This document shows, one piece after another, positions 53,800 through 62,742 of a stretch of DNA of 64,000 bases. Both the position numbers and the translations under genes were made by a program. The DNA comes from Candidatus Poribacteria bacterium (GTDB taxonomy: Bacteria > Poribacteria > WGA-4E > WGA-3G): NCBI GenBank assembly GCA_026706025.1, contig JAPOZO010000052.1, positions 112,337 through 176,336 on the forward strand. The letters are read 5' to 3'. How positions within the stretch are numbered: position 1 is the stretch's first letter; every line of letters starts with the position of its first letter. A model generated the notes under the pieces. The model ran no database searches and was not told the origin of the DNA. It was given only the letters and a program-made list of their open reading frames with translations.

Positions 53800-54420
53800 C
53801 CCTGGTAGGTGCGGTTTCCTAATCACACCATAGGTGTCAATTTAAGAAAAAATAACTGTTGTGGTTCCCAGGCCCGGTAGGTTCGGAATGTAATACAAGG
53901 AATGGATTTAGTCTATTCCCAGACTAAATCCCCCAACCGAACCGGGTTTTACACAGAAACCTTGAAAACTTCAAAAACCTCTTGAATCCCGTAGGGTTTA
54001 TTTCCTTGGGTGTTTCTTTAAGTATCTGTGTAGAAAAACGTGACCTCACAGAACTAAGCCCGTAGGGGCGGCATTCTCGGCATAGTAAGTCTGAACTGTG
54101 ATTTCTGCGATTTCTGTGATTTTTGTGATAAGATTTCTGATGGCAAATCAGGTTCTGATTGTGGCGTTGAAGTTTCTACAGAGGTGGCGTTCCCGTGGAA
54201 CTGCTGAGTCGTCAGGGCTGGGTTTTCAGTATTCAGTTGCTTGTGATAGGTGCTCTTATCATGGAAATCATAGCCATCAGAAAAATCACAGTTCAGAACG
54301 CAAAATTGGAAAGCGTGAGGAAACCACCCGTCCCGGTCTGGGTGCCGAGGTTGTTTTTGGGTGCCGAGATGGCTATTTTTCTAAAATTGACACCTATGGT
54401 GCGGTTTCCTAATCACACCG
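53800..54420. repeat. Repeat-rich intergenic segment with MITE-core fragments and nested palindromes
   Basis: GGTGCGGTTTCCTAATCACA occurs twice, at about 53807 and 54398; the first is followed by ATAGGTGTCAATTT and the second is preceded by its inverse, AAATTGACACCTAT. Inside is a nested hairpin: GGATTTAGTCT (53904-53914) pairs with AGACTAAATCC (53921-53931), and outside it GGTTCGG (53880) pairs with CCGAACC (53943). A 39-base inverted pair lies at 54093-54131 and 54256-54294 (30 of 39 matched). Two short plus-strand frames cross these repeats, but I do not consider them genes. This covers the 775-base gap 53746-54520. Confidence 0.5.
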
Positions 54421-54520
54421 ATGTTGAGTGTATAAATAATTACAGAAGCTACTATAAACAATCAATGGCGAGACGACTTGTGATGCTACGCTAAATGATT
54501 ATGCGCGACCGGTATTTTAA

Positions 54521-55057
54521 TTACATGATGAACCATATACCGATCCGCGCTGTGACAATGCCAAGAATTGCACCTGCAAGCACATCTGTCGGATAGTGGA
54601 CACCAAGATAGACACGTGCGATACCAACTGTGGTTGCCCAGAAAAATATTGGGATGCGTAAAACTGGAAAGAAACTTGCCAAGAGTGTCATCATCAGAAA
54701 AGCGGAGGCGGTGTGCCCTGATGGAAAACTGAATTGATCCGGTGGACGGACTCGAAACTCGACATCCACAATGTGTTTACAAGGGCGATCTCGTTTCATT
54801 GACTGTTTAATGAGATGATAGAGGAGTCTCTCAAGCGGGAAGGCAATTGCCGCTGACAAAAGAAAGGGTTTGCTAATCGTGGAATTATATGTTAGATATA
54901 CATAGAGTCCTAAAAATGGGTAAATCCATCCGTTAGCACTCCATGAGATCAAACGAAATGAACGATTGAGGATAACGCGTTCGTCGCCCCAACTAAAAAT
55001 GTGCTCGAACAGCAACCTATCCCATCGCGTCAGACTGTTTGTAAATTCTCTTAGCAT
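54521..55057 (-). CDS. PAP2 family phosphatase, membrane-bound
   Basis: 178 residues with about five membrane helices. All three catalytic blocks are present: KQSMKRDRPCKHI (K-x6-RP), FSFPSGHTASAFLMMTL (PSGH), and IARVYLGVHYPTDVLAGA (R-x5-H-x3-D). It would dephosphorylate a lipid phosphate such as phosphatidate or undecaprenyl diphosphate at the membrane. It is on the minus strand, 261 bases downstream of the end of the polysaccharide deacetylase gene. No other function is suggested by context. Confidence 0.88.
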   Translation of the reverse strand: MLREFTNSLTRWDRLLFEHIFSWGDERVILNRSFRLISWSANGWIYPFLGLYVYLTYNSTISKPFLLSAAIAFPLERLLYHLIKQSMKRDRPCKHIVDVEFRVRPPDQFSFPSGHTASAFLMMTLLASFFPVLRIPIFFWATTVGIARVYLGVHYPTDVLAGAILGIVTARIGIWFIM

Positions 55058-55318
55058 AGTTTGTAAGGTAAGCAGGCAGAGGTATGAAACCGACCCACTC
55101 TATTTCCTTTTGTTCTCTTTGACCGACTCCGCCCACTGAAAAGCAGGGAGCAGCGAGGGGTTTCCTCTACCAGCAATACAGTAGATATTATACCACACAT
55201 ACAAACAAAGGTCAAATCTTTTTTCTTTTTATTACGCCTCAGCCTTATATATGATAGCAGCGTTTCACCTAACATCTAAAGAAGTGGGAAACCTTCACGC
55301 CGCGGACATCATAACTTC

Positions 55319-56056
55319 TCACGAAGCCTTTGGATCCACATAATCAGCGAGATCTCTGAGCGCGATGACGCTGTAATCGTTTTCAGCAAGGTACGCCATA
55401 TACGCCTCAAATTGTTCCGGTTCTATGTGAACCCATGGATGCTCAAGGTCTGGCACCCCGTGGAACGTAAGAATCGCAATATTCCCATCTGTTGCTTGGG
55501 CAAGTGCCCATGTGAAATCATCAAAGTTCCAATGGGGGCCCGCGGCTCCGGTTGTCGGGATTAGGAGCGGATGGTGTTGTGTGGGGTTATAAGCCGGGCC
55601 GCGCCCGCCTTCGTTGTCGTAAGGAAATTCAGGCGCGACACCACGCCTCGCAAAATCAAAACCGTGTGACGCAAGCACCTCAACAGCTGCTTCACCGTGG
55701 CTATAACCGGGGTAACAGAACGTTGTGGGTTGCGGAATGCCGTAAGCCTCACATCGCGCATCAATATGTTCAAGATCCGCGCGCAGCTCCGCCGCGGACT
55801 GCTGCGTGACGTTTCGATGGTACTGGGTATGATTGCCGATCTCGAAACCCGCATCGTGTAACCCACGTACCTCCTCCCACGTCATGTAGGCATCTTTATT
55901 CGTCAGGAAGTTCAGCCCTTCGGTAATGTAGAAGGTCGCTCCAAAGCCATAAGATTTCAGGAGCGGACCGACAAAAGTCGCCTGCGATTTACAGCCGTCA
56001 TCAAAGGTCAACACGACGAGTTTATCAGGGATTGTTTTGCGTGAATTGTTTTTCAT
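55319..56056 (-). CDS. Polysaccharide deacetylase (NodB-like, CE4)
   Basis: 245 residues from ATG 56056; an earlier in-frame start at 56116 adds 20 residues without homology. CE4 motifs in order: LVVLTFDDGCKSQATF (catalytic Asp pair), GFEIGNHTQYHRNV (metal His-x3-His), TFCYPGYSHGEAAVE, and IAILTFHGVPDLEHPWVHI (catalytic His). It removes acetyl groups from an N-acetylated glycan. No clear signal peptide is seen, so its location is uncertain. A weak site precedes the start. Confidence 0.87.
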   Translation of the reverse strand: MKNNSRKTIPDKLVVLTFDDGCKSQATFVGPLLKSYGFGATFYITEGLNFLTNKDAYMTWEEVRGLHDAGFEIGNHTQYHRNVTQQSAAELRADLEHIDARCEAYGIPQPTTFCYPGYSHGEAAVEVLASHGFDFARRGVAPEFPYDNEGGRGPAYNPTQHHPLLIPTTGAAGPHWNFDDFTWALAQATDGNIAILTFHGVPDLEHPWVHIEPEQFEAYMAYLAENDYSVIALRDLADYVDPKAS

Positions 56057-56203
56057 ACTGTTGGAGTTGTGTCCAAAAAATAATGCTACATTGCATTGCC
56101 AGATAATTATAACCACAAACCGCTGTTTAAATCAAGTGAAAATTACATCAACAACCTTTTTCTGTAGAAGCACTCTCCGAATCGCGACCTCTTCGATTGC
56201 CAT

Positions 56204-56369
56204 CAGGGTCATTCAATTCTCCGTTTTTGGTGTTGTATTTTGCACAGGTGTTAATACTTTATATATGTTATGTTTTTTGAAAAACCGCAGAAATTTTCGC
56301 AGCATTTCGCACCGGATCCTGGAAAAAAAGACATCCAATCCAATAATTTCTTAAAATTGAATAACCCTG
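56204..56369. mobile_element. MITE copy 4 (166 bp)
   Basis: The ends CAGGGTCATTCAATTCT at 56204 and the reverse complement of AAAATTGAATAACCCTG (ending 56369) match at about 14 of 17 positions. Flanks CGATTGCCAT (56194-56203) and CGACTGCCAG (56370-56379) match at 8 of 10, as expected for an older target duplication. Near the right end the sequence GCACCGGATCCTG is shared with copies 3 and 5. This copy is longer by about 34 bases in its middle. It fills the gap before the aldo/keto reductase. Confidence 0.75.
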
Positions 56370-56455
56370 CGACTGCCAGAGAAAATGCTTGAAATGCTTG
56401 ACAAAAATTCCAAAATACTTTAAAATGTTCAAAGGAAAATAATGGAGGTGTAATT

Positions 56456-57448
56456 ATGATTGATCGACGCGCATTTCTAAAATCGCTGGCCGGTTTGACA
56501 ACGGGTATTCTTTTGTCATCAGCTTGTGCCGAAGGTGATGAAGAAAATAGTCCCAGTGACCGCCTTGGTGCGCTCTTGCCGACACGACGATTCGGTCGCA
56601 CAGGCGAGGCTGTGACAATGCTCGGCGTTGGTGGATGGCATATCGGCGATATGACGGAAGCTGAGGCTCAGAAAACAATCGAAACCGCGCTTGAAGGCGG
56701 TGTACGCTTCTTTGATACCGCAGAAGGTTATCAGACAGGCGGCAGCGAGAGTCGCTTAGGAAAACTCCTTGTTCCAAAATATCGAGATGATGTCTTCCTT
56801 ATGACAAAGACAAGAGCACGGGACGCCAATGAAGCATGGGAACACCTTGAAGGGTCGCTCTCACGCCTCAATACAGACAGACTTGACCTCTGGCAGGTAC
56901 ATGCTGTACGAAACCCGGCAGACGTGGATGAGAGAATTGAAAACGGTGTTTTGGATGTTATGCTTGAGGCTAAGGAGACTGGAAAAACACGTTATATCGG
57001 GTTCACAGGGCATTCAAGTCCCGCTGCCCATCAACGCGTCCTTGAAAAGACGGATATTTTTGACGCTTGTCAATTATCAATGAACCTTGCTGACGTTAGT
57101 TACGAAAGTTTCATTGAAAAAGTCGTACCAACCCTCGTGGAGCGAAACATCGGTGTGATTGGCATGAAAGCCTTGGCAAACGGCGGGTTCTTCGGCGGTT
57201 CGCAGCACGGGCGGCACGGTACGAATCCGAAAGTCGTCCCGGATCGCGTCAGCGTCTCCGAAGCGGTTCGGTTCGTCTGGGCACTGCCCGTCAGCACGCT
57301 CGTTACCGGTCCCGACAACGCCAAGCAGATGCAAGAGAAAATTGATATCGCCCGTGAATTCACGGGTATGGAAGACGACGAACGCCAGAAATTGATAGAA
57401 AAGGTTGAGGATATGGCTGGAACAACAGTTGAGTTCTACAAAGCCTAA
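56456..57448 (+). CDS. Aldo/keto reductase family protein with Tat-type lipoprotein signal
   Basis: 330 residues. The N-terminus DRRAFLKSLAGLTTGILLSS has a twin-Arg (RRAFLK) motif, and SSACAEG follows as a lipobox, so the enzyme is likely exported folded and lipid-anchored. The TIM-barrel domain (from about residue 45) has the catalytic tetrad region: Asp and Tyr in FFDTAEGYQTGGSESRLG, Lys in LMTKTRAR, His in LWQVHAVRN. It would reduce a carbonyl with NAD(P)H, or act in reverse. GGAGGTG precedes the start. Convergent with a LamG gene across a terminator. Confidence 0.88.
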   Translation: MIDRRAFLKSLAGLTTGILLSSACAEGDEENSPSDRLGALLPTRRFGRTGEAVTMLGVGGWHIGDMTEAEAQKTIETALEGGVRFFDTAEGYQTGGSESRLGKLLVPKYRDDVFLMTKTRARDANEAWEHLEGSLSRLNTDRLDLWQVHAVRNPADVDERIENGVLDVMLEAKETGKTRYIGFTGHSSPAAHQRVLEKTDIFDACQLSMNLADVSYESFIEKVVPTLVERNIGVIGMKALANGGFFGGSQHGRHGTNPKVVPDRVSVSEAVRFVWALPVSTLVTGPDNAKQMQEKIDIAREFTGMEDDERQKLIEKVEDMAGTTVEFYKA

Positions 57449-57456
57449 ACTCTTTA

Positions 57457-57586
57457 GGATTTACGCATTTCCTTTTAAAGTACCCCTGATAAGCGGGATT
57501 TAGGGGTTAAACACAATCCAATACGCTCACTGCAAGGTATTTTCAGCAAATAGGTTTCCGATTTTCTGTTCAATTTGCGTAAGTCC
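57457..57586. mobile_element. Second MITE type with TA target duplication
   Basis: GGATTTACGCA at 57457-57467 and TGCGTAAGTCC at 57576-57586 are inverted copies (10 of 11 match), each flanked outside by TA. About 130 bp with no reading frame. TA duplication suggests an IS630/Tc1-like transposase. The ends do not resemble those of the other MITE family. Confidence 0.55.
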
Positions 57587-57600
57587 TACTGTTAAATAAA

Positions 57601-57632
57601 AAAGGCAAGAACGATGTGTTCTTGCCTTTTTG
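57601..57632. terminator. Bidirectional Rho-independent terminator
   Basis: AAAGGCAAGAAC (57601-57612), loop GATGT, GTTCTTGCCTTT (57618-57629): perfect 12-bp stem, preceded by AAATAAA and followed by TTG, so both strands end in T-rich tracts. It lies between the convergent aldo/keto reductase and LamG genes. The best terminator in the window. Confidence 0.8.
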
Positions 57633-57648
57633 TGTTGGTGTTGGTCCC

Positions 57649-58449
57649 TTATTTCTTTAGGGTTGCCCATGTGGTGGTGAGTTTGCCGCTGGGCGAAACG
57701 TCGAAAGCCGCGTCCAACCCATCATCCATGATACTCTGAATCTCATCCTCACTCAGAACCACATTAAAGATAGCCACATCGTCAATGATGCCTCTGTATT
57801 TACCAGCATAACCAGAACCAATGAGCAAATTGAGATTGCTGGGGCTGGAGTCTCCACACGGGTGAGCACCACATTTCAGCCATTTATCTTGGCCCGTAAC
57901 CTCACCGTTTTTGTACATCTTATACTCGCGTTTTTTGACATTACGCGTCTCAGCGACGTGAATCCATTCGTCATCTACGAAAGTACCAGGGGCTGGTCTT
58001 GCGACCTCCACATACGGCTGACAATTTCCGCCACAATCGCCCCAATAAAAACTCAACCGACCATCTGGCTCCTGTGTCAAGCAGCCTTCACCACCATAAG
58101 ATTTGCAAACTATGTTTTGGCGACCACCCGCTACGCTTTCAGGTCTCACCCAAACAACAATTGTCACATCTCCGTGGAACTGCAGTGATTCATCATTTCC
58201 CATATCCACAAAGTTTGTACCATCAAACTCAAGAGCCTTGCCAAATTTGCCATCCACCCACTTCGGTTTACTCATGAGTGTCCCGTCGTTCCCATTTTCA
58301 GAAGCGTCTTTTGCAGTATCCCCTTTACCTTCATCAAATTTCCATATACCTACGATAGTATCAGGGTCTAACACGGCATAACTTGAAGCGGTGAACATAC
58401 CCGCAATAAATAGAACGACTATCCCAGTCCATACCCATCTGGCTTTCAT
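57649..58449 (-). CDS. Secreted LamG (concanavalin-like) domain protein
   Basis: 266 residues. The signal peptide is VWTGIVVLFIAGMFTASSYA. LamG pattern: VGIWKFDEGKGDTAKDASEN, FGKALEFDGTNFVDMGNDES, VTIVVWVRPESVAG and IDDVAIFNVVLSEDEIQSIM. Four cysteines lie in the middle (GDCGGNCQPY, KCGAHPCGD). The C-terminus is SGKLTTTWATLKK, the same tail as in the other LamG proteins. It likely sits on the cell surface. Confidence 0.87.
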   Translation of the reverse strand: MKARWVWTGIVVLFIAGMFTASSYAVLDPDTIVGIWKFDEGKGDTAKDASENGNDGTLMSKPKWVDGKFGKALEFDGTNFVDMGNDESLQFHGDVTIVVWVRPESVAGGRQNIVCKSYGGEGCLTQEPDGRLSFYWGDCGGNCQPYVEVARPAPGTFVDDEWIHVAETRNVKKREYKMYKNGEVTGQDKWLKCGAHPCGDSSPSNLNLLIGSGYAGKYRGIIDDVAIFNVVLSEDEIQSIMDDGLDAAFDVSPSGKLTTTWATLKK

Positions 58450-58782
58450 TGTTTACTCCTCCTTATGTTGACATACTTCATAACACTAAAATTCAAAAGT
58501 TATGCGCTCTTATAGATAGGGTTTCTGCTCAGGCAAAGTCCATAGTTTAGGTTGAGCCTGAGTGAACTTCAGCATTTTAATTATCTCGTATCTCGGAAGA
58601 GGGTTTTGTCTAAATAATAGTGCTGGAACTGGCGGAAATCCTCTCTTAACCGCGTTACAGCATATTAATTGGAAATGATAACAGAATCATAACAGGTTTA
58701 TCAAAAATAGTCAAGAAAAGATTTCTACATTTTAGTCCCGTAGGTATAAAACACCTAAAACTAAATATCCCTAATTTTGATA

Positions 58783-58914
58783 CAGGGCTATTCAGTTTTC
58801 CTTTTTTTATTCTGATTTTGGACCTCCAGGCCCGGTAGGTGCGTGTTTCTAACCGCACCGGATCTTTAAAAGAAAATACGAAATCGGATAATTTCTTAAA
58901 ACTAAATGATCCTG
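58783..58914. mobile_element. MITE copy 5 (132 bp) with perfect 10-bp target duplication
   Basis: The left end CAGGGCTATTCAGTTTT and right end AAAACTAAATGATCCTG are inverted copies. The direct repeats AATTTTGATA at 58773-58782 and 58915-58924 are identical. The length equals copy 3 exactly, and the core has GGTAGGTGCG and AACCGCACCGGATC. Together with the promoter, it accounts for part of the 609-base gap 58450-59058; the rest is AT-rich and shows nothing else. Confidence 0.85.
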
Positions 58915-58933
58915 AATTTTGATAATAATTTAC

Positions 58934-58962
58934 TTGTAATTTTTTCTCGTCTATGATAAAAT
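58934..58962 (+). promoter_or_regulatory. Possible promoter of the CRTAC1/TPR operon
   Basis: TTGTAA (4/6) at 58934-58939, 17-bp spacer, TAAAAT at 58957-58962, about 97 bases before the start. It lies just after the MITE target duplication, so the insertion is immediately upstream of the promoter. Confidence 0.4.
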
Positions 58963-59058
58963 CGGAATCAATAGTAAAAGCGTTGCGCAGCTTCAAAAAA
59001 GGTTCGTTGATTTAATCATGGAAACTTGTTTCCGTAAGTCGTATTCATAAAACACAAT

Positions 59059-60723
59059 ATGCGGACTTTTGTTTTCGCGTTTGTTCTTATCTGGCTATGC
59101 ATTCCTACGAAAGCAGACGTAAGATTTACGGATGTCACTGACGCAGCGGGTATCGAATTTCAGCACTTCACCGGGGCAACCGGCAAACGTTATATGCCGG
59201 AAACAATGGGAGCTGGCTGCGCCTTTTTGGATTACGATGCCGACGGGAACTTGGACATTCTACTCGCGAACGGCACAAATTTGACGCTCGTAGACCCGAC
59301 CCATACCCCTCGGCTCTACCGAAACATCGGAAACGGAAAGTTTATTGATGTTACCAAAGCAGCAGCACTGGATGTCCCCATGTACGGCATGGGTATAACC
59401 GTTGCCGATTACGATAATGATACTGACCCCGACATCTACTTTACCAATGTAGGTGAAAACCGACTCTTCCGAAACAACGGCGACCAGACTTTCACGGATG
59501 TTACCGAATTTACAAATGTGGGCGATACAAGTTGGTCGACAAGTGCTGCCTTCTTCGATGCCGACAACGATGGTTGGTTAGATCTCTTTGTTTGCAACTA
59601 CGTTGATTGGACACCTGAAACTGATATTCCGTGTGTCGTGAATATCGCAGGTGAGATGCCGCCACCGCGCACCTATTGCACGCCGAATGTTTATACCGGG
59701 CAATCCTGTCGATTCTATCGTAACCGAGGGGACGGCACGTTTACCGACAGGACATCAGAAGCCGGACTTTCCAACCCGATAGGTAAATCGCTCGGTGTTA
59801 CGCTTCTGGATTTCAATCGCGATGGTTGGATTGATCTCGCTGTCGCCAACGATACCGAACCTAATCTTCTATACCGGAATAACGGGGACGGCACATTTAC
59901 CGATGAAGCCCTTGTCATGGGAATCGCCTTCAGCGAGACAGGGAAGGCGCGCGGCAGTATGGGGATTGATGCCGCGGATATTTATAATAGTGGTGGTCTC
60001 GCAATCACTATTGGCAATTTTAGCAATGAGAAGACCGCATTCTTTTATGCTGAACCCAATGATTCCTATTTTACGGATAGAGCAGATAACGTAAAAATTG
60101 GTGCTGCAAGCCACCGTCTACTAACGTTTGGACTGCTGTTTTTCGATTGTGATTTAGACGGCGCACTTGACCTGTTTTGCGTTAATGGACATATTGAACC
60201 AGAGGTGTCGCGCTATCAGCAGCATACCCCGTATGCGCAGATGCCCTCGCTGTTCCGAAATCGTGGTGATGGAACATTTCAAGATATCGCTAAACATGCT
60301 GGACTTACACGCGCAAGTGTTGGACGCGGATGCGCTTATGGCGATTACGATAATGACGGTGATCTTGACCTGCTTGTAAGCAACAACGGCGCGACGCAAA
60401 CGCATGGCAAAGTGTGGCTCCTCCGTAACGACAGTACGCCATCGTATAATTACCTCCGCGTCAGAACAATAGGTACCCGTAGCAACCGTGATGGAATCGG
60501 GGCTAAAATCCGATTGACATCAGGCAACACTGTCCAGCAGCAGATGATCCGTACAGGCAGCAGTTACTGTTCTCAAAGTGAAGTGGTATTGACTTTCGGG
60601 TTGGGGAACAGTGATATAGTTGCAAACCTTGAAATCCTATGGCCCTCCGGCGAGATAGACCGGTATGTAGAACTCAAAGCGAACCAACTTATAGAGGCAA
60701 CCGAAGGAGCATCCGAAAAATGA
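59059..60723 (+). CDS. CRTAC1 family secreted protein (FG-GAP/VCBS repeats, UnbV/ASPIC end)
   Basis: 554 residues with a signal peptide (FVFAFVLIWLCIPTKADV). It opens FTDVTDAAGIEFQHFTG and carries repeated Ca-binding loops of a beta propeller: DYDADGNLDILLANG, DYDNDTDPDIYFTNV, DADNDGWLDLFVCN, DFNRDGWIDLAVAND and DYDNDGDLDLLVSN. The C-terminus is the UnbV/ASPIC domain (VRTIGTRSNRDGIGAKIRL, RTGSSYCSQSEVVLTFGLG). These proteins are outside the cell; function unknown. The stop overlaps the next start (ATGA). Confidence 0.9.
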   Translation: MRTFVFAFVLIWLCIPTKADVRFTDVTDAAGIEFQHFTGATGKRYMPETMGAGCAFLDYDADGNLDILLANGTNLTLVDPTHTPRLYRNIGNGKFIDVTKAAALDVPMYGMGITVADYDNDTDPDIYFTNVGENRLFRNNGDQTFTDVTEFTNVGDTSWSTSAAFFDADNDGWLDLFVCNYVDWTPETDIPCVVNIAGEMPPPRTYCTPNVYTGQSCRFYRNRGDGTFTDRTSEAGLSNPIGKSLGVTLLDFNRDGWIDLAVANDTEPNLLYRNNGDGTFTDEALVMGIAFSETGKARGSMGIDAADIYNSGGLAITIGNFSNEKTAFFYAEPNDSYFTDRADNVKIGAASHRLLTFGLLFFDCDLDGALDLFCVNGHIEPEVSRYQQHTPYAQMPSLFRNRGDGTFQDIAKHAGLTRASVGRGCAYGDYDNDGDLDLLVSNNGATQTHGKVWLLRNDSTPSYNYLRVRTIGTRSNRDGIGAKIRLTSGNTVQQQMIRTGSSYCSQSEVVLTFGLGNSDIVANLEILWPSGEIDRYVELKANQLIEATEGASEK

Positions 60724-61523
60724 AACTGCGAGTATATGGATGTCTCTTTCTGACAATTTTAGGGCTAATTAGCGGATGCCAAAGTAACGAAAAAACGCCA
60801 GCAAAAGAACAGTCTACGTCCGCAACACCGACGAAATCAGCGGTTTCACCCTCTGCACAGGACTACAATAACCGAGGAACCGCTTACCAACGTGCCGGTA
60901 GACTCCAAGACGCGGCATCGGCTTACCAGCAAGCTATTAAGATAAAGCCGACGTTGATTGAGGCACATCATAATTTAGGCACAGTGTATGTCATGCAGGG
61001 GAAGCTTACCGAAGCGACTGTTGCGTATAAGCGTGTTATCCAATTACGCCCTGACATGGCGGAGGCTTATGTGGACTTAGGCAGAGTCTATGGATTAGCG
61101 GGACGGCTTGATGAGGCTATCGCCGAATACCAGAAGGCACTCACGCGTGATCCAACGCTCGTCTACGCGCATTATGGGATTGGTCTCGCTTACAGGCATA
61201 AAGGCATGTTACCAGCAGCCACAGTCGCACTCAAGCAGGCGATGGTCCTGCAACCAAACTTCACCGATGCGTTGATGCAGCTTGGCTACATCTACCGAGA
61301 CACAGAACAGTTCGCCGAAGCAATAGAAGCCTTCACGACAATAACGCAAATCTATCCGAAAAACGCGAAAGCGTATCACGAACTCGGTGTATGCCATACA
61401 AAACAGGACGCATACCCCGAAGCCGTCAAGGCTTTTGAAAGAGCTTTACAACTAAATCCCGAAGCAGTTGAGACGCAGAACTTACTGCGGGTAGCTCAGG
61501 CACGCGCCGCGCGTCAAAATTAA
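60720..61523 (+). CDS. TPR-repeat lipoprotein
   Basis: 267 residues from ATG 60720, overlapping the previous stop. The signal peptide ends in LTILGLISGCQSNEK, with the lipobox Cys. A short Pro/Thr linker follows. Then come about six TPR units: YNNRGTAYQRAGRLQDAASA, HHNLGTVYVMQGKLTEATV, YVDLGRVYGLAGRLDEAIA, HYGIGLAYRHKGMLPAATVA, LMQLGYIYRDTEQFAEAIEA, YHELGVCHTKQDAYPEAVKA. It is anchored outside the cytoplasm and probably works with the CRTAC1 protein translated just before it. Confidence 0.87.
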   Translation: MKLRVYGCLFLTILGLISGCQSNEKTPAKEQSTSATPTKSAVSPSAQDYNNRGTAYQRAGRLQDAASAYQQAIKIKPTLIEAHHNLGTVYVMQGKLTEATVAYKRVIQLRPDMAEAYVDLGRVYGLAGRLDEAIAEYQKALTRDPTLVYAHYGIGLAYRHKGMLPAATVALKQAMVLQPNFTDALMQLGYIYRDTEQFAEAIEAFTTITQIYPKNAKAYHELGVCHTKQDAYPEAVKAFERALQLNPEAVETQNLLRVAQARAARQN

Positions 61524-61527
61524 TCGT

Positions 61528-61650
61528 ATCTGTATTTGTAGGAGTGAGCTGCCCCTGCAACCTCTGTTTCACTTTTCAAATCTGTATTTGTAGGCGCGAG
61601 TGTTTTTGATTGGGTGTTTTTCTCGCTCGCGACTTCCATTTCACTTTTCA
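61528..61650. repeat. Imperfect direct repeat in the gap before the tandem LamG genes
   Basis: TCTGTATTTGTAGG occurs near 61530 and again near 61583, and the following TTTCACTTTTCAAA occurs at about 61567 and 61640, so a unit of 50-60 bases is duplicated with extra sequence. CGCGAG near 61600 and CTCGCG near 61626 could pair. The rest of the 362-base gap shows nothing. Confidence 0.45.
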
Positions 61651-61885
61651 AACGTCGTTCAGAAACCAGATCAACATGCTATATTTTGACGTTGTAGCAT
61701 GCAAATTGTAGGTTTCCAAAACTTCCAACAGAAAATCCGAACCTGTTTATTAACAAACTGTTTAATTTAATCCAGGACTCACGGGCACAATTTTCAGCAT
61801 CCACCTTTGAAAAGAGTGGCTTTTCAATAGAATTGGGCGTAAAGCGGTTTGTGGAAGTCCATAATTAACGCCAAAGGAGAAAAAA

Positions 61886-62716
61886 ATGCGTCAGGTTGTG
61901 TTTTGTATTTTATGGATAGCAGTGTTCTCTGTACCAACCGTTCTCGTGAACGCTGCGGATATTGAAGATGGACTTTGGATGTATTTACCACTCAACGAAG
62001 GGGCAGGCGAACAGGTCATCGACCACGGTCCCAACAATTTTGATACCGAACTCAGTGAAGTTCCTCCGAAATCGGTGGCTGCCGAACATAACGACATCGC
62101 AACAGCGATGGAATTTGATGGTAAGTCAAACTATGTCATGATTGACATGGCGGGGCAGGGGAAGGACATCGATTCGCATTTCGACGAGGGAAAGGGGATG
62201 ACTATTTGCGCCTGGGTGAAAGTGTTAGACGTTGCAACCGATACGCATGGACAGACCCGTCAGCCCGTTGTCATGAAAGGTGGCGCCAATCAGTGGGAGT
62301 TCGCGCTCTATGTCTACGACAACTTCGGAGCAGGGATGTCGGTTTGGACGTGTCCGGGTTCAGGGGTCTCGGAGCCGAGCACCGCTGACGCTGCGCCGCA
62401 AGACAAATGGATTCACCAATGCGGCACGTTTAAGTTAAAAGAGGGCGTACGGGTCTACGTGGATGGGAACGAAGATCCCGTCGCACAGGCAGATGATAAC
62501 GGCAACGGCCCCTGCGAAGAAGGCGATCGTCCTGTATTCATCGCACACCGTGAGGATGGGCAGTTTCTAAATGCCGTCATCGCTGAAGTTTATATCTGGG
62601 AACGCGTCATTGATATTGATGAAATGAATCTTGCCATGAACACAATTGGCGGATTAACACCGGTTCAACCAGGCGGTAAACTCACAACCACCTGGGGCAA
62701 CATCAAACGCCGCTAA
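61886..62716 (+). CDS. Secreted LamG domain protein, tandem copy 1
   Basis: 276 residues; AAAGGAG precedes the ATG. The signal peptide is VFCILWIAVFSVPTVLVNAA. LamG pattern: GLWMYLPLNEGAGEQVIDHG, MEFDGKSNYVMIDMAG, MTICAWVKVLDVATDTHGQT and VIAEVYIWERVIDIDEMNLA. The end is GGKLTTTWGNIKRR. Its paralogue starts 26 bases after the stop, with an almost identical leader. Confidence 0.88.
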   Translation: MRQVVFCILWIAVFSVPTVLVNAADIEDGLWMYLPLNEGAGEQVIDHGPNNFDTELSEVPPKSVAAEHNDIATAMEFDGKSNYVMIDMAGQGKDIDSHFDEGKGMTICAWVKVLDVATDTHGQTRQPVVMKGGANQWEFALYVYDNFGAGMSVWTCPGSGVSEPSTADAAPQDKWIHQCGTFKLKEGVRVYVDGNEDPVAQADDNGNGPCEEGDRPVFIAHREDGQFLNAVIAEVYIWERVIDIDEMNLAMNTIGGLTPVQPGGKLTTTWGNIKRR

Positions 62717-62742
62717 CCCAATTAACGTCAAAGGAGGAAAAA

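Noticed and set aside
54098-54494. Two overlapping short plus-strand frames in the repeat region
   Set aside because: They cross MITE-core and inverted-repeat sequence, differ in frame, and match no family; one has a single hydrophobic stretch, which is not enough.
58655-58996. Minus-strand frame of 113 codons before the CRTAC1 gene
   Set aside because: It runs through a MITE copy and its target duplications; no ribosome site and no homology pattern.
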